A program made the translations under genes and the position numbers. From Sulfuritalea sp. (GTDB taxonomy: Bacteria; Pseudomonadota; Gammaproteobacteria; Burkholderiales; Rhodocyclaceae), in contig JAGXSN010000178.1 in assembly GCA_018333815.1 (NCBI GenBank), forward strand, positions 1-38,041: a stretch of DNA of 38,041 nt. The letters are read 5' to 3'. Positions 1-9,242 of the stretch are shown here, in pieces. The notes under the pieces were generated by a model. The model worked only from the letters and a program-made list of their open reading frames with translations. It searched no databases and had not been told where the DNA came from. Each line of letters begins with the position of its first letter. Positions within the stretch are counted from its first letter, which is position 1.

Positions 1-2
1 CC

Positions 3-143
3 GCCGCCGCCAGTCCGGCCCTTGGCGGGGCGCTGTTCGCCGCCGGCTGGCTCGCCGCGCCGCTGGTGGCCTGCGGCACGCTGAAAATCCTCTACGACAT
101 CGCGATCTGGCGCGCCTTCCGCAAGGTCAAGCCGGACTTCTGA
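3..143 (+). CDS. C-terminal fragment of a membrane transporter, probably MFS family (5' end outside window)
   Basis: Open frame from base 3 to TGA 141-143: ...GALFAAGWLAAPLVACGTLKILYDIAIWRAFRKVKPDF*, resembling MFS C-termini ('LKILYDLLLWRAFRxVKP'). Confidence 0.6.
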   Translation, partial: AAASPALGGALFAAGWLAAPLVACGTLKILYDIAIWRAFRKVKPDF

Positions 144-165
144 AAATCGGCGCGGGCGGGACGGC
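141..165 (+). repeat. Dispersed repeat copy 1 (GAAAGTCGGCGCTGGCGGGACGGC-like)
   Basis: tgaaaatcggcgcgggcgggacggc; overlaps the transporter stop codon. 26/29 identity with 2659-2687 when extended to 137-165. Confidence 0.75.
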
Positions 166-167
166 GA

Positions 168-1706
168 GTGAACCGGAAATCTGCCAAAATTCGGCGACAT
201 TCAACCTCAACCGGAGGACAAGCCTTGCTGGCGGAAGCCGAACAGGCGCGTGTGCGCATAGCGAAGAACACCCACGCCGAGCATAAATCGCGGCTCGGCC
301 AGTTTTTCACGCCCGCTGCGACCGCGCGCTTCATGGCCGGCATGTTCCTCCCCCCTGCTTCCCGCCCAATGGATTGCCGCCTGCTGGACGCCGGAGCCGG
401 CGTCGGTTCGCTTTCCGGAGCGTTCCTGGAACGCTGCGCGGCAGGCGGCTTGCGCTTCGAACGTATCTTTGCCACCGCATACGAACTTGACGAGCGCCTG
501 CTGGGCGAGATGGAACGCACGCTTTCCGCCTACGCGGGACCGGCGCCGCTCGACTACCGCATACGGCATGCCGACTTCATCGAGGACGCCATCAATCGCA
601 TTCAGTTCGGCGGCGAAACCTTCACGCACGCCATCCTGAATCCGCCCTACAAAAAGATTCCCGGCAATTCGCGCCATCGTCTGCTGTTGCGGCAGGCCGG
701 CATCGAAACCGTCAACCTCTATTCCGCGTTCGTCGCGCTAACCCTCGCCATGATGGCGCCGGGCGGGCAGGTCGTCGCCATCGTGCCGCGCAGCTTTTGC
801 AACGGCCCCTACTACCGGCCCTTCCGCGAATACCTGCTGCGTCATGCCGCCATCCGGCATCTGCACTTGTTCGCATCCCGCTCGCAGGCATTCAGGGACG
901 ACGACGTGCTGCAGGAAAACATCATCGTCGCGCTGGAACGCGGCGCGGCGCAAGGCGACGTGACGATCTCCACTTCGACGGACGACCGTTTCGCCGACCT
1001 GACGACACACATTCACCCGTTCGACCGTATCGTGCATCCCGACGACCCGGAGCGCTTCATCCATGTACCAACCTCGCCGGAACCCGACGCGCTCGCGCTC
1101 GCCCCGGCGATTCGTTATTCGCTCGACGACATCGGCGTGCAGGTATCCACCGGCCCGGTAGTGGACTTTCGGCTGCGCGAGCATTTGCGCGAGCTTTCCG
1201 GCCCCGGCACCGTTCCCCTGCTCTATCCGGGCCATCTGGGCGGCGCGCGCGCTCAGTGGCCGCGTCCGGACCTGAAAAAACCGAACGCCATCGAGCGCAA
1301 TGCCGCCACGGAAAAATGGCTTTACCCGAACGGCTTCTATTGCGCGGTGCGTCGCTTTTCCGCGAAGGAGGAAAAGCGGCGCATCGTGGCCGGCGTGGTG
1401 GAACCGCAAACATTCGGCGCGGCGCCGCTGCTCGGATTCGAGAACCACCTCAACGTGTTCCACGAACGTCGACATGGGCTGCCCGAAGCGCTGGCGCGCG
1501 GACTGGCCGCCTATCTGAATACCTCGGCCGTCGACGCCAATTTCCGGCGTTTCAACGGTCACACGCAAGTCAATGCCACCGATCTGCGCCTGATAAAGTA
1601 TCCCAGCCGCGCCGCCTTGATCACCTTGGGCGAATGGGCAAAGCGCCAGGCCGCCATGCTCGATCAGGCCATGCTCGACGAACGATTTTCCACCTTGGCG
1701 GCATGA
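168..1706 (+). CDS. Type II DNA adenine-N6 methyltransferase, BsuBI/PstI family
   Basis: 512 aa; RLGQFFTPAATARFMA, DAGAGVGSLSG (SAM binding) and NPPYKKI (NPPY catalytic motif); followed with ATGA overlap by a BsuBI/PstI-type endonuclease. Confidence 0.9.
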   Translation: MNRKSAKIRRHSTSTGGQALLAEAEQARVRIAKNTHAEHKSRLGQFFTPAATARFMAGMFLPPASRPMDCRLLDAGAGVGSLSGAFLERCAAGGLRFERIFATAYELDERLLGEMERTLSAYAGPAPLDYRIRHADFIEDAINRIQFGGETFTHAILNPPYKKIPGNSRHRLLLRQAGIETVNLYSAFVALTLAMMAPGGQVVAIVPRSFCNGPYYRPFREYLLRHAAIRHLHLFASRSQAFRDDDVLQENIIVALERGAAQGDVTISTSTDDRFADLTTHIHPFDRIVHPDDPERFIHVPTSPEPDALALAPAIRYSLDDIGVQVSTGPVVDFRLREHLRELSGPGTVPLLYPGHLGGARAQWPRPDLKKPNAIERNAATEKWLYPNGFYCAVRRFSAKEEKRRIVAGVVEPQTFGAAPLLGFENHLNVFHERRHGLPEALARGLAAYLNTSAVDANFRRFNGHTQVNATDLRLIKYPSRAALITLGEWAKRQAAMLDQAMLDERFSTLAA

Positions 1707-2665
1707 ACGACGACGCCTCCACGACGACGATCGACGCCGCCCGGCGTGTTCTGGCCGATCTGGGCCTGCCGGCAGGGCAGCAGAACGAGCGCTCGGCATT
1801 GTGTTTGTTGGCACTCTTGGACCTCGCGCCCGGCACGCCCTGGAAAAACGCGGAGCATCCCTTGATGGGCATCACGCCGATCATGGACTGGGTGCGCGTC
1901 CATTACCGGAAGGAGTACGCGCCGAACACGCGCGAAACGGTAAGGCGGCAAACGATGCACCAGTTCGTCGCGGCCGGCATCGCCCTGTACAACCCCGACC
2001 GGCCCGACCGGCCGGTCAACAGCCCCAAGGCGGTTTACCAGATCGAGCCGGCAGCGCTCGCGCTGTTGCGCGGCTTCGGCTCGCCGCGTTGGCGGGAAAA
2101 TCTCGCCACCTATCTCGCCCAACGCCAGACGCTTACAGAGAAATACGCCAGGGAGCGCACGCAAGCGCTCGTTCCCGTGCGCACCACGTCGGGGAAACGA
2201 ATCAAGTTGAGTCCCGGCGAGCACAGCAAGCTGATACGCGCCGTAATCGAAGAGTTTGCACCGCGCTTCGCCCCCGGCAGTACGCTGATCTACGCCGGCG
2301 ACACGGGCGAGAAGTGGGGGTATTTCGACCGGGACGGACTGGCCGCGCTGGGCGTCCATGTCGATGTGCACGGCAAGATGCCCGATGTCGCACTCCACTT
2401 TGTGACAAAGAACTGGCTGCTACTGGTCGAGGCCGTGACCAGCCACGGTCCGGTCGATGGCAAACGACACGAGGAACTCGCCCGCCTGTTCGCCGGATCG
2501 CAAGCCGGACTGGTCTATGTGACCGTCTTTCCAAACCGGGCCACGATGGCTCGCTATCTGGCCGACATCGCCTGGGAAACAGAGGTCTGGGTGGCCAACG
2601 CGCCCTCCCATCTGATCCACTTCAACGGCACGCGCTTCCTCGGGCCTTACGCGGAAAGCTTCTGA
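1703..2665 (+). CDS. Type II restriction endonuclease, BsuBI/PstI family (predicted target CTGCAG)
   Basis: 320 aa from ATG 1703 (overlaps MTase stop, ATGA). Motifs GEHSKLIRAVIEEFAPRFAPGS, YAGDTGEKWGYFD, HGKMPDVALH, LLLVEAVTSHGPVDGKRH, WVANAPSHLIHFNG are characteristic of the R.PstI/R.BsuBI family. The tracker start at 797 is out of frame with the MTase and too early. Confidence 0.92.
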   Translation: MNDDASTTTIDAARRVLADLGLPAGQQNERSALCLLALLDLAPGTPWKNAEHPLMGITPIMDWVRVHYRKEYAPNTRETVRRQTMHQFVAAGIALYNPDRPDRPVNSPKAVYQIEPAALALLRGFGSPRWRENLATYLAQRQTLTEKYARERTQALVPVRTTSGKRIKLSPGEHSKLIRAVIEEFAPRFAPGSTLIYAGDTGEKWGYFDRDGLAALGVHVDVHGKMPDVALHFVTKNWLLLVEAVTSHGPVDGKRHEELARLFAGSQAGLVYVTVFPNRATMARYLADIAWETEVWVANAPSHLIHFNGTRFLGPYAESF

Positions 2666-2687
2666 AAGTCGGCTCCGGCGGGACGGC
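2663..2687 (+). repeat. Dispersed repeat copy 2
   Basis: tgaaagtcggctccggcgggacggc, beginning exactly at the endonuclease stop codon. Confidence 0.75.
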
Positions 2688-2729
2688 AGCCCGACGCCCC
2701 CCCCCCGAACAAACAAGAATTCAGTCATA

Positions 2730-2751
2730 TTCCTGAAACTGTTTTCAGGAA
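2730..2751. promoter_or_regulatory. Inverted repeat TTCCTGAAA-ctgt-TTTCAGGAA, possible operator upstream of the DUF3373 gene
   Basis: Perfect 9-bp arms in an AT-rich patch upstream of the ATG at 2902; no T-run follows. Confidence 0.4.
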
Positions 2752-2901
2752 CGAAACTATTGATACATGTCAATATTCGAAAGTTCATAATTAATAAAAT
2801 TCTCAGGGATGCCTGCCCGATCAGGCCACCACTGGAGCCCGTTGCTGAGGGACAGACCGGACAGGAGTTTTGTTTTTTCACTTCGTCAAGGGGAGATGGT
2901 A

Positions 2902-4635
2902 ATGAAACAGCAGCAAATGAAGCGGGCTCTGCTCGCGGCGCTCGTCTCGGGCATGTTCCTGCCACTGGGGGTACAGGCGGCCGATGCCGAGCTGATGCGC
3001 AAGCTCGAAGCGCTGACCAAGGAGGTCGAGGCGCTCAAGGCGCAGGTGGCGGCGCAGCAAAAGACCACGCAGCAGGTTGCCGACAAGGTCGAAATGACCG
3101 AGAGCAGGTCGCTCGGCAACTGGCTCACCGTCGGCGGCGACTACCAGTTCCGCGTGGACAGCCTGCGGGGCGAGACGGCGGCCTTCACCGACGTCTTCAA
3201 GGCGTTCGACAACGCCAAGAATGATCTGCAATTCCGTGCTGTCCTGAACGACCCCGCAGCCATCACCTCACTGCAGAACTTAGGGATGATGGATATGGCG
3301 ATGCGCGGCATCACGACCTATGCTCAGGCACTCGCGTTCACGACTGGTTCGGTTGCGACTAACGGGATGTTAGCTCTTTTCCCCTATCTTCCCGGAGCCC
3401 ACGTCGCCGCCTACAAACCCAAGAACAGCACGCTCTACACCCACCGCTTCGGCCTCGACCTCGGCGCCAAGGTGGCGCAGGACGTTGCGCTCACCGCGCG
3501 GCTGGCGATGTACAAGACCTTCGGCGACCAGACCCTGGATGCGCTGTCCAACGGCAGTAACGCGCCCTACTTCGCCGACCGCGTCGGCGTCTTCGACGGC
3601 ACCCTGAGCCGCGTGCCCTCCGACAGCTACCTCAACGTCGATCGGGCCTACGTGAGCTGGAACAACCTGTTCGACCAGGACATGTGGTTCTCCGTCGGCC
3701 GCCGCCCCTCCACCCAGGGTGGCCCGACCAACTTCAAGAACAACACCGAAAAGCCGGGCCGCGGCGGCACCCCCGCCCTGCTGGTCGATTACGCCTTCGA
3801 TGGCATGACCCTCGGCTACGGCTTCGACATTGACGGACTGCCCGGCGCCCACGCCAAGCTCTGCTACGGCCGCGGCTTCGAGAGCGGCTTCCGCGCCCCG
3901 TCGATGAACTCGCTCCAGGATACCGACATGATCGGCCTTTCCTTCGTGCCGATCGACACCGACCGGATGCGCGTCTGGCTGCAGTGGAACCGCGGCACGA
4001 ACATCTTCGACGCCCCGAAGATGCGGAACACCTACTTCGGCGACACCGCCCCCAGCATCAATCTGGGCGACATCGACTGGTTCGGCGCCGGCATCATGGG
4101 CACGCTCAGGAACGTCGGCAGCGGCAACCTCAACTACTTCGCCGACTTCGGCCTGAGCAAGTCCCGCCCGAACCAGAACGTGTCGGCCAACTTCGGCTTC
4201 CAGGGCCTGCTGACCGGCGCCTTCTTCAACCCCGAAGCGCCCAACGACAAGACCGGCAACGCCATCCTGCTCGGCCTGCGCTACGACCTGCCCTCGAAGA
4301 CCAAGCTCGGCTTCGAGTTCAACCGCGGCAGCAAAAACTGGATCACCTTCGCGCCGGCCACCGCCGACATGTGGACCTCGAAGGTCGGCACGCGCGGCAG
4401 CGTATATGAGGCTTACCTGATCCAGGAACTCGACGCCAAGCCGATCGCCTCGGCCCAGGCCAAGAGCTTCTTCCGCCTCGGCTTCCAGGTCTACGACTTC
4501 AAATACACCGGCAGCAACAACTGGGTCGGCGCACCGGTCAAGATTTCCGCCATCAACGCCACCAACAACATGATGACCCTCACCCCGCTGTCGAAGGCCT
4601 ACGACCTCTACGGCACGATCGAGGTGAAGTTCTGA
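2902..4635 (+). CDS. DUF3373-like outer-membrane beta-barrel protein
   Basis: Signal peptide (MKQQQMKRALLAALVSGMFLPLGVQAA), coiled-coil N-terminus (LMRKLEALTKEVEALKAQVAAQQ), then alternating aromatic barrel-like strands (VDRAYVSWNN, WFSVGRRPST, LYGTIEVKF*). Start chosen after AGGGGAG. Confidence 0.7.
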   Translation: MKQQQMKRALLAALVSGMFLPLGVQAADAELMRKLEALTKEVEALKAQVAAQQKTTQQVADKVEMTESRSLGNWLTVGGDYQFRVDSLRGETAAFTDVFKAFDNAKNDLQFRAVLNDPAAITSLQNLGMMDMAMRGITTYAQALAFTTGSVATNGMLALFPYLPGAHVAAYKPKNSTLYTHRFGLDLGAKVAQDVALTARLAMYKTFGDQTLDALSNGSNAPYFADRVGVFDGTLSRVPSDSYLNVDRAYVSWNNLFDQDMWFSVGRRPSTQGGPTNFKNNTEKPGRGGTPALLVDYAFDGMTLGYGFDIDGLPGAHAKLCYGRGFESGFRAPSMNSLQDTDMIGLSFVPIDTDRMRVWLQWNRGTNIFDAPKMRNTYFGDTAPSINLGDIDWFGAGIMGTLRNVGSGNLNYFADFGLSKSRPNQNVSANFGFQGLLTGAFFNPEAPNDKTGNAILLGLRYDLPSKTKLGFEFNRGSKNWITFAPATADMWTSKVGTRGSVYEAYLIQELDAKPIASAQAKSFFRLGFQVYDFKYTGSNNWVGAPVKISAINATNNMMTLTPLSKAYDLYGTIEVKF

Positions 4636-4675
4636 TCCGGGGGCATACCCTGAACGGGTAGTGGTGTTGCCGCGC

Positions 4676-4716
4676 GCGACCGGCGGTGTAAACTTTCCGC
4701 CGTTGGTCGCGTTTCT
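4676..4716 (+). terminator. Possible terminator hairpin after the DUF3373 gene
   Basis: GCGACC-GGCGG ... CCGCC-gtt-GGTCGC, then gtttct; the T-run is weak. Confidence 0.35.
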
Positions 4717-4751
4717 CGCTTGGTAGCTTTCTAAACCTGGAGGGTTCAAAC

Positions 4752-5063
4752 ATGCTCAAGAATCTCACCGTCGCCGTCGCGCTCGCGCTTTCCGTCATCG
4801 CCTTCTCACCCGTCGCCACGGCGGCCGACGCCCGGATGGTCGGCGTCATCACCGAAATCAAGGTGGCTGCCGACGGCAAGACCGCCACCGCGGTCGTGAA
4901 GAACAACCGGGGCGGCGCCATGGTCAATGTCCTGATCAGCGACACCGAAACGCTCGACAAATTCAAGGACAAGCGGATCGTCAAGGGCGACGAGGTGCGC
5001 GTCAGATACGACAGCGCGAAGGACAACCTGAGTTCGTCCTTCCGGAAGACCGCCGGCTGCTGA
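4752..5063 (+). CDS. Small secreted protein of unknown function
   Basis: 103 aa with signal peptide MLKNLTVAVALALSVIAFSPVATAA; GGAGG upstream (ctggagggttcaaacatg). Confidence 0.75.
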   Translation: MLKNLTVAVALALSVIAFSPVATAADARMVGVITEIKVAADGKTATAVVKNNRGGAMVNVLISDTETLDKFKDKRIVKGDEVRVRYDSAKDNLSSSFRKTAGC

Positions 5064-5086
5064 AGAACCAGCCTGCGGCCTGCATG

Positions 5087-5114
5087 ACGGCGACCCGCGG
5101 GTCGCCGTTTTTTA
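5087..5114 (+). terminator. Rho-independent terminator
   Basis: acggcgaccc-gc-gggtcgccgt followed by ttttt; lies between convergent genes. Confidence 0.85.
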
Positions 5115-5135
5115 TTGACGCGCGGCGCGCCGCGG

Positions 5136-7484
5136 TCAGCGCGTCAGGCCGGCGTAGAGCAGGGGCAGCTTCTCCGGCAGGCGTTCGACGTGATCGACGA
5201 TCATGTAGTTGCGCGCGCCGAAGATGCGCGCGACGTATTGGTCGGCATGGGGGTCCAGCGTCATGCAGAAGGTGGACACCCCGGCCTTGGCAATCTCCTC
5301 CACCGCCTTCTTGGTGTCGAAGCGCAGGTATTGCGGATCGCGCACGTCGTTGTCGGCCGGCTCGCCGTCGGTGATGATGAGCAGGAGCTTCCTGGCGCTG
5401 CCCGTCTCGGCGAGGATCCGGCCGGCGTGGCGGATCGCCGTGCCCATGCGGGTGGACAACTGGCCGGTCATGCCCGCCAGGCGTCCCTTGACCTCGTCGT
5501 CGTAGGCCGTGTCGAAATCCTTGTAGCGGTAATACTCGACGTCGTGGCGGCCATTCGAGTCGAAACCGTGGATGGCGAAGCGGTCGCCCACCTTGTCCAT
5601 TGCGTGCGAGAGCAGCGCGGCCGCCTCGCGCGCCAGGTCGAGCACCGTGAAGTCCCGGCCGGCGACGGTCTCGTTGGTGGATTCCGACAGGTCGATGAGC
5701 AGCAGCAGCGCGAGATCGCGCACCTTGCGGATGTTGCGGATCATGATGCGCGGCTCGGGATGCCGCCCCAGGCGCGCGTCGATCAGGGCGTCCACCGCGG
5801 CGGTGAGGTCGATCTCGTCGCCGTCCTCCTGCTTGCGCAGGCGCTTGACGCCCTGCGGCTGCATGGCGTCGATGAGAAACTTGAGCCGGCTGACGATGGG
5901 CCGGTGCTTGGCGATGATTTCCTCGATGCGCTCCGGGTCGCCGCGCTTGGGACGCTTTTCCAGCAGGGTCACCCAGGACGGGCGCTCGAGCTGCATCTGG
6001 TAGTCCCATTCGTGGTAGTGGCAAGGCGCCGAGACCGGCTCCTTGCCTTCCAGCTCGTTCATCGACCGGGCGTCGCTGTCGCGGAAGAACTCGGTCGGCA
6101 GCACCCAGATTTCCTGGGCGGTGTCGTCGGCCAGCTCGTTATCCACCTCGTTGACCATCTCCATCAGGCTCACCTTGCGGCGCACCTGCTGAGGCATATG
6201 GAGGGTCTCGACGTCGTGGCTGGCGAGAAAGTCCTCGAATTCCCAGAGGTAGCGGTTGTCGTCGCGATAGGCCGGGCCGAGCGCGTCGTCGCTGGGCGCG
6301 AAGGGCAGTTGCTGGCGCGCGTGCTCGCCGGCCAGCCGCAGCCCCAGTTCGCGCGCGAGCTCGGGGTCGTCCCAGCGCTCGGCGGCTTCATAAAAATCGG
6401 TCTGCGCCCTGACCACCCAGGGATGCGGATCCGCATAGTCGGGATCGAGCAGGGCGCGCGCCAGGCGGGCGAACAGGGCGGGCGCAGCATCGCCGTCCGC
6501 CGGGCCGGTCGTGTGCAAGCGCCACCACAGGTGCGCCAGGCCCGGAAATTTCTTGATTGCCAGCGCCTCCACCCGGGCATCCTCGATGAGGCCGATCAGC
6601 GTGCATTGCAGCAAGCCGTATTGGAGATCCTCGAACTGGGCGCGGGTATGGACCACATGCGCCGCGACATGGGCCGCGGCGGCGCGATAGATCTCGAGGC
6701 CGCTGACCGGCGCGCCATCGCGACTGAGCTCGCCGGGCACGGCGTCGAAGGCGTCCGGCAGATGGATGAAGAATCCGTCGATGTAGGGGCGATAGCCGGC
6801 GCGGCTTTCGTAGTCGCCGCTGGTCGGGCGCATGAAGAAATCGCGCGCCCACAGGGCGCGCAGATACATGTTGAGCCGGCGCTGGACATCCACGAACAGG
6901 GTGCCGCGTCGCTCCTTCTGCAACACCTTGAGCGACTCGGGCGACTCGAGCGAGAAATACCTCACCTGGGCATCGGGATCGGTCTTGTGGGCATGCGCGC
7001 CCCACATCGCCCAGCGCCGCAGGCCGCCCAGGGTCAGTTGGCCGAGCAGGGCATCGAGATGATCGAGCAGGGGGCGCACCCCGCGCGGCGCCTGGGCCAG
7101 AAGCAGGTCGACCAGGTTCAGATAGCCGCGGAACAGTTCGGCGTCGCCCAGGCGCTGCGCCGCCACCGGCGCGGTCGAGAAGAACAGGGCCAGCACCGCG
7201 GCACTGGTGCGCGAGGCCATTTTCATCGCGGCGGTCAGCATTTCCTTGACCGCCTCTTCGCCGATTTCCCGCGCCACCGCCGGCGCGGCCTCGAGGAAGG
7301 AGACCACCGTGTCGCTGCCGCGCCCCACCGACTTGAGGCCCTGCGCCCCCTTCAGGTAATAGACTTCCAGGCCCTTGGGACTGAAGGCGCGCGCCGCCTC
7401 GATCCAGGAGCTGCGCAGGACCTCGACGGCGTGCCCGCCGAGCTCGTCGAGGATGTCTTGGTAGTCTTCCAGATGGACAGCCAT
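5136..7484 (-). CDS. cbbO: CbbO, von Willebrand factor A-domain Rubisco activase subunit
   Basis: Start MAVHLEDYQDILDELGGHAVEVL; C-terminal VWA/MIDAS region (LLIDLSESTNE, LLIITDGEPADNDV); directly downstream of cbbQ. Confidence 0.92.
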   Translation of the reverse strand: MAVHLEDYQDILDELGGHAVEVLRSSWIEAARAFSPKGLEVYYLKGAQGLKSVGRGSDTVVSFLEAAPAVAREIGEEAVKEMLTAAMKMASRTSAAVLALFFSTAPVAAQRLGDAELFRGYLNLVDLLLAQAPRGVRPLLDHLDALLGQLTLGGLRRWAMWGAHAHKTDPDAQVRYFSLESPESLKVLQKERRGTLFVDVQRRLNMYLRALWARDFFMRPTSGDYESRAGYRPYIDGFFIHLPDAFDAVPGELSRDGAPVSGLEIYRAAAAHVAAHVVHTRAQFEDLQYGLLQCTLIGLIEDARVEALAIKKFPGLAHLWWRLHTTGPADGDAAPALFARLARALLDPDYADPHPWVVRAQTDFYEAAERWDDPELARELGLRLAGEHARQQLPFAPSDDALGPAYRDDNRYLWEFEDFLASHDVETLHMPQQVRRKVSLMEMVNEVDNELADDTAQEIWVLPTEFFRDSDARSMNELEGKEPVSAPCHYHEWDYQMQLERPSWVTLLEKRPKRGDPERIEEIIAKHRPIVSRLKFLIDAMQPQGVKRLRKQEDGDEIDLTAAVDALIDARLGRHPEPRIMIRNIRKVRDLALLLLIDLSESTNETVAGRDFTVLDLAREAAALLSHAMDKVGDRFAIHGFDSNGRHDVEYYRYKDFDTAYDDEVKGRLAGMTGQLSTRMGTAIRHAGRILAETGSARKLLLIITDGEPADNDVRDPQYLRFDTKKAVEEIAKAGVSTFCMTLDPHADQYVARIFGARNYMIVDHVERLPEKLPLLYAGLTR

Positions 7485-7541
7485 GCTCGCCGCGGTCGGG
7501 AAGCGCCGGCACACCGGCGCTTCCCGCCGCAGGCCTCCTTG

Positions 7542-8345
7542 TCAAAAATAGGTGGTGATCGCCGCGTCGAGCGCGTCGCGCATGTCGGGATCGTCGGTGA
7601 TCGGGCGCACCAGGGCCAGGCGGCAGGCGGCGACCGGATCGACCTGGCGGGCGATCAGCGAACCGGCGTGGATCAGCATGCGGGTGGAAATGCCCTCGTC
7701 GAGGCCGTGACCCTTGAGGTTGCGCGCGCGCTCGGCGACATTCACCAGCTTGCCGGCCATCTCGCGGCTGACGCCGCTTTCATGGGAGACGATCTCGCTT
7801 TCGATGTCGTGCGCCGGATAATTGAAGTCCAGGGCGCCGAAACGCTGCTTGGTGGACTGCTTGAGATCCTTCATCAGGCTCTGGTAGCCGGGATTGTAGG
7901 AAATAACGATCTGGAAGTCGGGATGGGCATGCACCAGCTCGCCCTTCTTTTCCAGCGGCAGCACGCGGCGGTTGTCGGTCAGCGGATGGATCACCACGGT
8001 GGTGTCCTGGCGCGCCTCGACGACTTCGTCGAGATAGCAGATGGCGCCGTGGCGCGCCGCGACGGCGAGCGGGCCGTCCTGCCAGCGCGTGCCCTGGCTG
8101 TCGAGGAGGAACCGGCCGACCAGGTCGGCAGCGGTCATGTCCTCGTTGCAGGCGACGGTGATCATCGGCTTGCCCAGGCGCCAGGCCATGTATTCGACAA
8201 AGCGCGTCTTGCCGCAGCCAGTCGGGCCCTTGAGCATCATGGGCATGCGCACCGAGTAGGCGGCCTCGTAGAGCTCGACTTCGTCGGCGACGGGCAGGTA
8301 GTAGGGCTCTTTCTGGATTCGGTATTGCTCGACTATCTCAGACAT
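7542..8345 (-). CDS. cbbQ: CbbQ, AAA+ (MoxR-type) Rubisco activase subunit
   Basis: [18 protein letters not shown]...[21 protein letters not shown] (Walker A), [12 protein letters not shown] (Walker B); 267 aa. Confidence 0.95.
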   Translation of the reverse strand: MSEIVEQYRIQKEPYYLPVADEVELYEAAYSVRMPMMLKGPTGCGKTRFVEYMAWRLGKPMITVACNEDMTAADLVGRFLLDSQGTRWQDGPLAVAARHGAICYLDEVVEARQDTTVVIHPLTDNRRVLPLEKKGELVHAHPDFQIVISYNPGYQSLMKDLKQSTKQRFGALDFNYPAHDIESEIVSHESGVSREMAGKLVNVAERARNLKGHGLDEGISTRMLIHAGSLIARQVDPVAACRLALVRPITDDPDMRDALDAAITTYF

Positions 8346-8404
8346 GATGCACTCCGGAAAAGGAGCGGGGGCCAGGGCGACGGGGCGCGGAAGACCTCGT
8401 CGCT

Positions 8405-8596
8405 TCAGTCGGGCCAGACCCGCGGGGGAAACAGTTTGTCCCGGACGGCCGCGGCCCGCTCCTGGACGGACGCGGCGGGTTTTTCGGCGGCCGCCTGGGC
8501 CGGGGGCCGTCGGGCGGGCGCCGACTTCTGCACCGGTTGCGTCTTGGCGCGCCGCACGCTCGCAGCCAGCTTGCTTTCCATTTTCTTGACGGTCAT
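8405..8596 (-). CDS. mcdB: McdB-like alpha-carboxysome positioning adaptor
   Basis: 63 aa, low complexity, basic N-terminus ([18 protein letters not shown]), Ala/Pro-rich middle, C-terminal Trp (LFPPRVWPD*); ATGA overlap with the upstream ParA gene, between mcdA and cbbQ. Confidence 0.65.
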   Translation of the reverse strand: MTVKKMESKLAASVRRAKTQPVQKSAPARRPPAQAAAEKPAASVQERAAAVRDKLFPPRVWPD

Positions 8597-9231
8597 AGCG
8601 CGAGTACCTCCTCGATGATGGCTTCCACCTCGGCCACGGCGGCGGCGCCGCGACCTCCCTGGCCATAGACGCTGGAACCGTCCAGCACGCTGGCCCGAAA
8701 CACCGCCCGCCGTCCCAGGCCGCTGCGCAGGGCCGGCATTTCCATTTCGCTCAGGGCCTGGCCCACGTCGCGCGTCAGGGCGCTTCTGGGTTCCAGCTGG
8801 TTCAGCACCAGCCGGGCGCGGAGCGAGCGATTGTGCAAACGGGCGTCCTCGACGGCCTTCGCCATCGCCAGGCTGGCCCACAGATCGACCGGCGAGGGCA
8901 ACACGGGCACGAGCAGGCTATCGGCCCCGATCAGCACGGCGCGCACGGTTTCGCCGGCCGGCGCGGGAGGGCAATCGACCAGGATGAAGCCGTAATCCGG
9001 CCGGAAGCGCTCCAGCTCGCGGGTCAGCGCCCCGCCGACCCGGATCACCGAGGCCGGGAAAGGCGCGCCATCGGGCGCCTGCGCGGCCCACTGGCTGGCC
9101 GTGCCCTGCGGATCGGCATCGATCACCAGGGTGCGTCCCCGCCGCGCCAGGCCGGCGGCCATGTTCATCGCCAGCGTGGTCTTGCCGGCGCCGCCTTTCT
9201 GGTTGGCGATCGCAATGACGTGCGCCCTCAC
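8593..9231 (-). CDS. mcdA: McdA-like ParA-family ATPase (carboxysome positioning)
   Basis: [22 protein letters not shown] (deviant Walker A), [26 protein letters not shown] start at 9231 with AGGAGG 6 nt upstream; the tracker's TTG at 9246 lies upstream of that SD. Confidence 0.88.
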   Translation of the reverse strand: MRAHVIAIANQKGGAGKTTLAMNMAAGLARRGRTLVIDADPQGTASQWAAQAPDGAPFPASVIRVGGALTRELERFRPDYGFILVDCPPAPAGETVRAVLIGADSLLVPVLPSPVDLWASLAMAKAVEDARLHNRSLRARLVLNQLEPRSALTRDVGQALSEMEMPALRSGLGRRAVFRASVLDGSSVYGQGGRGAAAVAEVEAIIEEVLAL

Positions 9232-9242
9232 CCGCGGCCTCC

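Noticed and set aside
797-1702. Upstream extension of the endonuclease ORF
   Set aside because: Overlaps the methyltransferase in another frame; homology begins at ATG 1703.
8521-8545. Possible degenerate dispersed repeat in mcdB (reverse complement aagtcggcgcccgcccgacggc)
   Set aside because: Only about 18/22 matches to the core and it encodes the Ala/Pro/Arg-rich McdB sequence; likely compositional coincidence.
5115-8618. 1167-aa plus-strand ORF
   Set aside because: Antisense shadow of cbbO/cbbQ in GC-rich DNA; sequence is low-complexity and His/Arg/Gln/Val-rich without domain motifs.
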